Positions 1 through 4,651 of a stretch of 5,953 nucleotides of DNA are shown in pieces. How positions within the stretch are numbered: the stretch's first letter is position 1; every line of letters starts with the position of its first letter. The stretch spans positions 1-5,953 of the forward strand of contig SBAT01000203.1 in the NCBI GenBank assembly GCA_005240105.1. Reading direction: 5' to 3'. A program made the position numbers and the translations under genes. Below the pieces are notes generated by a model. It was not told the DNA's origin, ran no database searches, and saw nothing but the letters and a program-made list of their open reading frames with translations. This DNA comes from Chloroflexota bacterium. Its GTDB lineage: Bacteria > Cyanobacteriota > Vampirovibrionia > Obscuribacterales > Obscuribacteraceae.

Positions 1-2
1 AT

Positions 3-2027
3 ACAAGAACAATCTCTGACGCTGGACAGAGCGTCTGGGTAAAGCGCCTCTGGGAACAAGAGGGTCAAGTAAGAAGATTCCTTTCCAATTTGCAACCAAC
101 TCGAACAGTAGCCGACAGATTCTTCTTCCTTGACGATCAGGCTCTTGATGTTGTCTATTACCTTGCCTCCGAACAATGTGCCGGTTGGGAAATAGTCGGC
201 ATGGAGCAACTGAAGCACTATCGCGTACGCAAGGAAGCAGTCAAGCTCAAGGCCAGCGTCTCGCTTAAAAAAGACTCTTACAAGTTTGACTTCGATTTGT
301 CTGCTCGTTCCAACGGCAACAAGCTGCCATTCTCGCAAATCATTGAGGCTCTTTTCCGCAACCGTACATATTTAAAAATCGACGAAAATGAATTTGTTCG
401 CTTGCCGGTCAACAACTTGCTCAGCTTGCTAAAATCCATCGGCCAAAGCAAGGACATGTCACGGCCGCTCTATCAAGCACTGCCTGTTTACGCTGCCCTT
501 GAAGCCCACGAAGTTGAAATTACATCCGATGAGGGCTTCCAGCAATTCCTCGACAGACTGCTCAACTTCAAAAAGCTGGAACAGCTTGATGTGCACAAGG
601 ACTTCCGCGGCAAACTACGTGAATATCAGAAAGAGGGCTACAGCTGGCTTACCTTCTTGCGTGAATACGGATTGGGTGGCATCCTTGCTGATGACATGGG
701 TCTTGGAAAAACCATTCAAGCCCTTACCTTATTGCTCGAGCACCATAAAAAAGGCAAGCATATGTCATCGCTTGTCGTAGCCCCAACTTCCGTTGTCTAC
801 AACTGGCTGGCGGAAGCCGAGCGCTTTACTCCCACTCTCACTACAGCACTATTTCTAGGCAGAGACCGCAATGAGCTCTTAACCAAGCTGACAAAAGTAA
901 GCAGCAGCAAGCCCGATGTTGTCTTCACTACCTACGGAATTATTCGTCGTGACTACGAAGCCTTGAAGAACATCCAGTTCGACTACCTCATTCTTGACGA
1001 AGCGCAAAACATCAAAAACCCTGAGTCCGTCGGAGCCATAGCTGCTAGAAGCCTCAATGCTTTGCATAGGCTGGCTCTATCAGGTACACCAGTAGAAAAC
1101 CGCCTGAAGGAGCTGTGGTCCATCTTTGATTTCTTGATGCCTGATTTCCTTGGCAATCAAAAAGAGTTCAACGAGACATTCGAGCGCCCAATTGAAGCCG
1201 GCATTGAAGGTGCCGGACAAAAGCTGCGCCGCATTGTTCATCCATTTATCTTAAGACGCCTTAAGAGCCAAGTAGAAAAGGAATTGCCACCACGTACAGA
1301 TATCGTCACCCTTTGCGAAATGGATGATGAACAACGGTCACTATATCTCAATGTTCTTGATGAGTGTCGTCAAAAGGTCTTCGGTGAAATTGCCACACGT
1401 GGCATTGCTCGATCACAGATTTCCGTCCTGGCAGCGCTCTTGCGCCTACGTCAAGTATGTTGCGATCCACGCCTATTGAAGAACCGCGACAAAGAAGAGA
1501 AGTTGCCGGATTCGTCCAAGCTGGAAGCCCTTATGGAGATGCTGGAAGATATCATTGAAGGTGGTCACAAGACACTTATCTTCAGCCAATTCGTGGAGAT
1601 GCTTACCCTCATTCGTCCGGAACTGGAAAAAGCAGGTTATACCTACGAATACATTGACGGACAGACTCCGGCCAAAGAACGCCTGGATAGAGTCAACCAC
1701 TTCAACGCCAACCCCGATATTCCAATTTTCTTGATCAGCTTGAAAGCCGGTGGCACAGGACTTAACCTGACAGGAGCCGACTACGTTATTCACTATGACC
1801 CGTGGTGGAACCCAGCTGTTGAAAACCAGGCAACTGATAGAGCACACCGTATCGGTCAAACCAAGCACGTCTTCAACTACAAACTGATTACCAGAGGCAC
1901 CGTAGAAGAGAAGATCATTGCCTTGCAGAAGAAAAAGAAAGACCTTGCCGATTTAGTAATTGGCGGCGACGAAGGTGTCGCTAAAGAATTGACCAAAGAA
2001 GATCTGGAATTCCTCTTCTCCTTCTAA
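3..2027 (+). CDS. SNF2-family DNA-dependent ATPase/helicase, C-terminal part (5' end outside window)
   Basis: The reading frame is open from the left edge (first whole codon at 3) to TAA at 2025-2027, so the true start lies upstream. The TTG at 90 has 29 open codons before it and is only an internal codon. Numbering from that TTG, residues about 30-130 resemble the bacterial SNF2-associated domain (SNF2_assoc), including a VRK segment at 46-48. The two RecA-like helicase lobes follow: motif I DDMGLGKT (201-208), DEAQ box (303-306), motif III SGTPVEN (331-337), motif V near SLKAGGTGLNLT (550-561) and motif VI ATDRAHRIGQ (581-590). All catalytic motifs look intact. Members couple ATP hydrolysis to translocation on double-stranded DNA and remodel protein-DNA or RNA polymerase complexes; the bacterial substrate is usually unknown. 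Related proteins often have an N-terminal SWIM zinc finger, which would lie outside this window. The stop is 17 bases before pyk on the same strand, so co-transcription is likely. Family assignment is secure; cellular role is not. Confidence 0.95.
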   Translation, partial: TRTISDAGQSVWVKRLWEQEGQVRRFLSNLQPTRTVADRFFFLDDQALDVVYYLASEQCAGWEIVGMEQLKHYRVRKEAVKLKASVSLKKDSYKFDFDLSARSNGNKLPFSQIIEALFRNRTYLKIDENEFVRLPVNNLLSLLKSIGQSKDMSRPLYQALPVYAALEAHEVEITSDEGFQQFLDRLLNFKKLEQLDVHKDFRGKLREYQKEGYSWLTFLREYGLGGILADDMGLGKTIQALTLLLEHHKKGKHMSSLVVAPTSVVYNWLAEAERFTPTLTTALFLGRDRNELLTKLTKVSSSKPDVVFTTYGIIRRDYEALKNIQFDYLILDEAQNIKNPESVGAIAARSLNALHRLALSGTPVENRLKELWSIFDFLMPDFLGNQKEFNETFERPIEAGIEGAGQKLRRIVHPFILRRLKSQVEKELPPRTDIVTLCEMDDEQRSLYLNVLDECRQKVFGEIATRGIARSQISVLAALLRLRQVCCDPRLLKNRDKEEKLPDSSKLEALMEMLEDIIEGGHKTLIFSQFVEMLTLIRPELEKAGYTYEYIDGQTPAKERLDRVNHFNANPDIPIFLISLKAGGTGLNLTGADYVIHYDPWWNPAVENQATDRAHRIGQTKHVFNYKLITRGTVEEKIIALQKKKKDLADLVIGGDEGVAKELTKEDLEFLFSF

Positions 2028-2031
2028 TTGC

Positions 2032-2036
2032 AAGGA
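2032..2036 (+). promoter_or_regulatory. Shine-Dalgarno site deciding the TTG start of pyk
   Basis: AAGGA lies in the 17-base gap between the helicase stop and the TTG at 2045, with 8 bases between site and start codon. This supports the unusual TTG start. The next in-frame methionine is residue 25, and starting there would cut into the first N-terminal repeat. No promoter could be recognised in the gap, which fits translation from a shared helicase-pyk transcript. Confidence 0.7.
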
Positions 2037-2044
2037 AACTCGCA

Positions 2045-3910
2045 TTGCCGGCCTCACAAAAACTAACTGAATTCGACGAAAATCGCATCATCGGCGAATT
2101 GCTTGTCGCTCGGGGCATGGTCACGCCTGATGAAGTAACAGCAGCTCTGTACATACAAGCAGAGAAGCCACATCTGCGCATTGGTGAGATCCTCCTATCA
2201 ATGGGACTTATCACCATTGAGCAATTGGATAAAATCCTGCGCGAGCATTTATCACATCAATTCATTGGCTCCCTACTTTTGAGCAATGACTTCATCAGTC
2301 AAGAACAATTATCTAAAGCTATGTCCGTCCAGGAAAAAACTAGACGACGCCTGGGCGAGATTTTAATTGAGCTTGGCTATGTCACCGAATTTCAATTAAC
2401 GCAACTTCTCAACAAACAAAGACTCTTGCGTCATCAAGGTACAGATAAAGCTCCTGTCTTGGAACGTTTCAACAAGCGCACTAAACTTGTGGCAACCGTT
2501 GGCCCAGCCTGCGCCAACGATGAAATGATCAAAGCCATGATGCTTGCTGGCGTTAACATCTTCCGTCTGAACTTCTCGCACGGCGAGCATGCCTCCCACG
2601 AAGAAAACATCAAACGCATAAGACGCATCGCCAAAGAACTTAGTCTAAACATTGGCATCCTGCAAGACATCCAGGGTCCAAAAATACGCATAGGCGAAGT
2701 AGAAAACGGCGAAGTTCAACTAATTCCCGGCTCCACATTCAAACTGCAAACAACTCCTGTAACAGCGACTAACAAATTAGGCAGCGTCAGTTACGAAAAA
2801 CTCTTAGAAGACATCAAGCCAGGCGCAGTTGTTCTAATTGACGACGGCAGAATGGAACTGGTCGTTGAAGACGTAACTGCAGATGCCCTTGTCACCAAAG
2901 TAAAAATTGGCGGTCCTCTCAAACCGCGCAAAGGAGTCAACTTCCCAGGCTCACTTCTCAGTATTTCGGTGCTCACGGAAAAAGACAAGAAAGATCTCGC
3001 CTTCGGTGCCAAGCACGAAGTGGACTGGGTAGCGGCATCCTTTGTGCAAACAGCTAACGATGTCAGCGAAGTAAAAGCTTGCCTGAAGGAAGCCGGCAGC
3101 CAAACACCGGTAATTGCCAAAATTGAACGTCGCGAAGCCGTTAACGCCTTGCAAGAGATCTTGGCAGTAGCCGACGGCGTTATGGTAGCCCGTGGAGATC
3201 TCGGTGTTGAATGTCCGTCGGAAGACGTCCCTCTCATTCAAAAACAAATCATTCGTCAAGCAAATATTGCCGGAAAACCAGTAATTACCGCAACACAGAT
3301 GCTTGATTCCATGGTCAGCGCACCGCGTCCAACACGTGCTGAAGCATCAGATGTAGCGAACGCAATTTTTGACGGCACCGACGCCGTAATGCTCTCCAAC
3401 GAATCTGCCTCCGGACAGTATCCGCTAGAAGCCGTTGAAACTATGATCCGCATTATTGAAAAGGTAGAAACATCTGAACAGTTGCCTTCTCACAGAGATA
3501 TTGACGGCAGCCGACAAATCCTGGAATCAATAACAGTAGCAGCAACACACTTAGCATCCGAACTTAATGCCGCCGCCATAATTGTCCCGTCATATAGCGG
3601 CAGCACTGCCCGCCTCGTAAGCAAATTCCGTCCCCGCTCACCAATTATCGCCACCGCATCCCGAGCCTCCATCTACCGCCAAATGGCCCTTTTATGGGGC
3701 GTCTACCCACTGCATATCAAATCATCCACTGACGACGAGTCCATGCCACGCTCAGCCATTCCTACAGCAATCACCTCAGGGCTAATTGCCTCTGGTGACT
3801 TGATTGTCATAATGGATGCCGTAAGCGGAGTCCGCGGCCGCGCCCGTGGCGTTCGTGTTGAAATTGCCGACGGGCAAAAAGAAAAAGCAACAGAAAAGTT
3901 TATAGTGTAA
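2045..3910 (+). CDS. pyk: Pyruvate kinase with N-terminal tandem MshEN-like (putative c-di-GMP-binding) domains
   Basis: This 621-residue protein catalyses phosphoenolpyruvate + ADP to pyruvate + ATP, the last step of glycolysis, in the cytosol. Ordinary bacterial enzymes have about 470-480 residues; here the kinase begins near residue 144, leaving an extra N-terminal module (see separate entry). Catalytic features are all visible: TKLVATVGPA (146-155), RLNFSHG (174-180), catalytic Lys359 and metal ligand Glu361 in AKIERREAV, metal ligand Asp385 in ARGDLGVE, and ATQMLDSM (416-423). The C-terminal domain runs from about 490 to 610 with a phosphate-loop-like SYSGSTAR (516-523). Residues Ile209, Gln210, Lys213 and Ile216 occupy the positions that in muscle enzyme are Thr113, Lys114, Glu117 and Thr120. 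This is the pattern of K+-independent pyruvate kinases. SNESASG (451-457) has Asn where SGE is common. The start is TTG, supported by AAGGA 8 bases upstream. The gene probably shares a transcript with the upstream helicase. Kinase identity is certain; regulation by the N-terminal module is inferred. Confidence 0.97.
   Translation: MPASQKLTEFDENRIIGELLVARGMVTPDEVTAALYIQAEKPHLRIGEILLSMGLITIEQLDKILREHLSHQFIGSLLLSNDFISQEQLSKAMSVQEKTRRRLGEILIELGYVTEFQLTQLLNKQRLLRHQGTDKAPVLERFNKRTKLVATVGPACANDEMIKAMMLAGVNIFRLNFSHGEHASHEENIKRIRRIAKELSLNIGILQDIQGPKIRIGEVENGEVQLIPGSTFKLQTTPVTATNKLGSVSYEKLLEDIKPGAVVLIDDGRMELVVEDVTADALVTKVKIGGPLKPRKGVNFPGSLLSISVLTEKDKKDLAFGAKHEVDWVAASFVQTANDVSEVKACLKEAGSQTPVIAKIERREAVNALQEILAVADGVMVARGDLGVECPSEDVPLIQKQIIRQANIAGKPVITATQMLDSMVSAPRPTRAEASDVANAIFDGTDAVMLSNESASGQYPLEAVETMIRIIEKVETSEQLPSHRDIDGSRQILESITVAATHLASELNAAAIIVPSYSGSTARLVSKFRPRSPIIATASRASIYRQMALLWGVYPLHIKSSTDDESMPRSAIPTAITSGLIASGDLIVIMDAVSGVRGRARGVRVEIADGQKEKATEKFIV
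2087..2419 (+). other. Four tandem 24-residue MshEN-type motifs (two MshEN-like domains) in Pyk
   Basis: This stretch encodes pyruvate kinase residues 15-125. Four copies of one motif occur at 15-38, 45-68, 73-96 and 102-125, with linkers of 6, 4 and 5 residues. In each copy position 3 is Gly, positions 6-7 are aliphatic, position 10 is Gly (Asp82 in copy 3), positions 11-12 are mostly hydrophobic, position 17 is Leu or Val, position 21 is Leu or Met, and position 24 is Gln (His68 in copy 2). Copies 2 and 4 begin with the motif's Arg (Arg45, Arg102); copies 1 and 3 have Ile15 and Phe73 there. This matches the published c-di-GMP motif of the MshE ATPase N-terminal domain, where two such motifs about 5 residues apart form one ligand site. 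Copy 4 is the most canonical. The fold assignment is strong from the pattern. Actual ligand binding is uncertain because two copies lack the leading Arg. The module could instead bind a protein partner, as GspE N-terminal domains do. Confidence 0.82.
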
Positions 3911-3938
3911 AAATGGCTACAGCTGAATAGTACGGGGA

Positions 3939-4271
3939 CTAAGCAACTTCTGTTTTATCTTTAACGCTAACAACGACTTCCTTTCCGACGCGATTTAGCC
4001 ACTTCATGAGCATATCGACTGAAAATTTATGAATTTGTCCTGTAAACAAATCCGATACTCTGGATTGGGAAACGCCAAGTTCTTTAGCCGCACGCTGTTG
4101 TGTCCAGTCGCGATTTTCGATGGCATCTTTGAGCATCATCATTAGATTTGAACGCATGAGCAAATTAGCGGCTTCTTCTTCAGGAAAGCCCAAGTCAATA
4201 AAAATATTGCCGGAGCCGACCTCATACTTAGGTTTTTTGCTAGCTTTTGCGGATTTCTTTGATTTTGGCAT
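3939..4271 (-). CDS. HigA-type XRE-family antitoxin of a type II toxin-antitoxin pair
   Basis: This 110-residue protein starts with ATG (4271-4269) and ends with TAG. It has a Lys-rich N-terminal tail (residues 1-16), a segment around GNIFIDLGFPEEEA (21-34) typical of the HTH_37/XRE antitoxins paired with Gp49-like toxins, and a helix-turn-helix at about 57-78 running from TQQRAAKELGVSQSRV to DLFTG. A short C-terminal beta-like segment (VGKEVVVSVK, 95-104) follows. Family members bind and neutralise the partner RelE/HigB-like ribonuclease and repress their own operon by binding operator DNA. The gene overlaps the 3' end of the toxin gene by 32 bases (4240-4271), and toxin-first order is usual for HigBA. 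The upstream Shine-Dalgarno is weak (GAGA-like), so translation may be coupled to the toxin frame. It converges on pyk, 28 bases from that gene's stop. The antitoxin appears intact. Specific naming as higA rests on domain pattern and context only. Confidence 0.9.
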   Translation of the reverse strand: MPKSKKSAKASKKPKYEVGSGNIFIDLGFPEEEAANLLMRSNLMMMLKDAIENRDWTQQRAAKELGVSQSRVSDLFTGQIHKFSVDMLMKWLNRVGKEVVVSVKDKTEVA

Positions 4272-4566
4272 ATGCGGTTCTCGCTATTTCGATGTCTTTC
4301 TGAGATGTTTTTGGGGTCTTCTTTTCAAAAGCATGTAGGATATAAATGGCCTCGGCGAATTGGGCAATGTATATAACCCTGTGTTCATGCGGTTTGTGGA
4401 TTCTTATTTCCCTGACGCCTTTACCAACAGTAGGCATTGGCTTCCAATCATCCGGATCCTTACCACACTGCACTTGCCAAATTTGGTGACCTGCTGCTTC
4501 CCTGGCTTGGTCAGGAAAATCCTTAACCTTACGCTTGCTGGCACCAATCCATCGGGCTATTTTTAT
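4240..4566 (-). CDS. HigB/RelE-superfamily (Gp49-like) toxin; start codon noncanonical or lost
   Basis: About 108 residues if read from the ATA at 4566-4564, the usual length for this family. The body is well preserved: WIGASKRK near the N-terminus, a central GVREIRI, RVIYIAQFAEAIYILHAF, then KKTPKT and a C-terminal basic helix. Relatives are ribosome-dependent mRNA interferases neutralised by the XRE protein encoded just downstream, here with a 32-base overlap. The odd part is the start. In frame, the codons between the upstream stop TAG (4572-4570) and residue 32 include no ATG, GTG or TTG. The first standard start is GTG at 4473-4471, giving 77 residues that lack the conserved N-terminal strand and helix. 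Alignment to the family places the start at ATA (4566), or less naturally at ATT (4548), and there is no Shine-Dalgarno before either. Possible readings are a rare start, a short product, or a toxin disabled by an ATG-to-ATA change. Family identity is firm; the start and activity are not. Confidence 0.78.
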   Translation of the reverse strand: MKIARWIGASKRKVKDFPDQAREAAGHQIWQVQCGKDPDDWKPMPTVGKGVREIRIHKPHEHRVIYIAQFAEAIYILHAFEKKTPKTSQKDIEIARTAYAKIKEIRKS

Positions 4567-4570
4567 GAAC

Positions 4571-4584
4571 TAATTATATAACTA
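4571..4584. promoter_or_regulatory. Possible antitoxin operator: 14-bp imperfect palindrome over the -10 box
   Basis: TAATTATATAACTA is self-complementary in six of its seven base pairs and covers the -10 box of the toxin-antitoxin promoter. XRE antitoxins of this type usually repress their own operon by binding palindromes at the promoter, so the position is suitable. However, the sequence is nearly all A+T, in which such palindromes arise easily by chance, and no second copy was seen nearby. Confidence 0.35.
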
Positions 4585-4601
4585 CTTAGATATGTTGGCA
4601 A
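4573..4601 (-). promoter_or_regulatory. Near-consensus sigma-70-type promoter of the toxin-antitoxin operon
   Basis: On the minus strand, TTGCCA (-35, 4601-4596) and a perfect TATAAT (-10, 4578-4573) are separated by exactly 17 bases. The expected transcription start is about 7 bases past the -10 box, near 4566. That is the very codon (ATA) where the toxin family's N-terminus begins, so the transcript would be leaderless with respect to a full-length toxin. This is the only strong promoter pattern I recognised in the window. Confidence 0.75.
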
Positions 4602-4651
4602 GTCCGTTTTTCTACCTTCTCTTCGGAAGACCGCAGCCGGGAAGACCCCTG

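Noticed and set aside
90..92. TTG as the start codon of the helicase gene
   Set aside because: The frame is open for 29 further codons to the left edge, there is no Shine-Dalgarno before the TTG, and family members extend further N-terminally. The gene is simply cut by the window.
1473..1868. 131-codon open frame on the minus strand inside the helicase gene
   Set aside because: It lies opposite the strongly conserved helicase motifs V and VI and its translation shows no recognisable domain, so it is a shadow of the real gene.
2791..3237. 148-codon open frame on the minus strand inside pyk
   Set aside because: It is antisense to catalytic pyruvate kinase sequence, has biased Ser/Thr/Arg composition and shows no ribosome site or domain pattern.
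3911..3950. Possible terminator between pyk and the antitoxin gene
   Set aside because: The best hairpin is a 4-bp stem (TAGT/ACTA around 3928-3941) with no adjacent T run of the right kind.
4360..4581. Plus-strand open frame across the toxin gene
   Set aside because: It is antisense to the conserved toxin body, which has clear family similarity on the minus strand; the plus-strand translation has none.
4602..4651. Direct repeat GGAAGACC (4625-4632 and 4640-4647) and a short stem as terminator or attachment site
   Set aside because: The repeat is only 8 bases with a 15-base period and no third copy; the possible stems are 3-4 bp with no U tract on the minus strand. Chance is a sufficient explanation.
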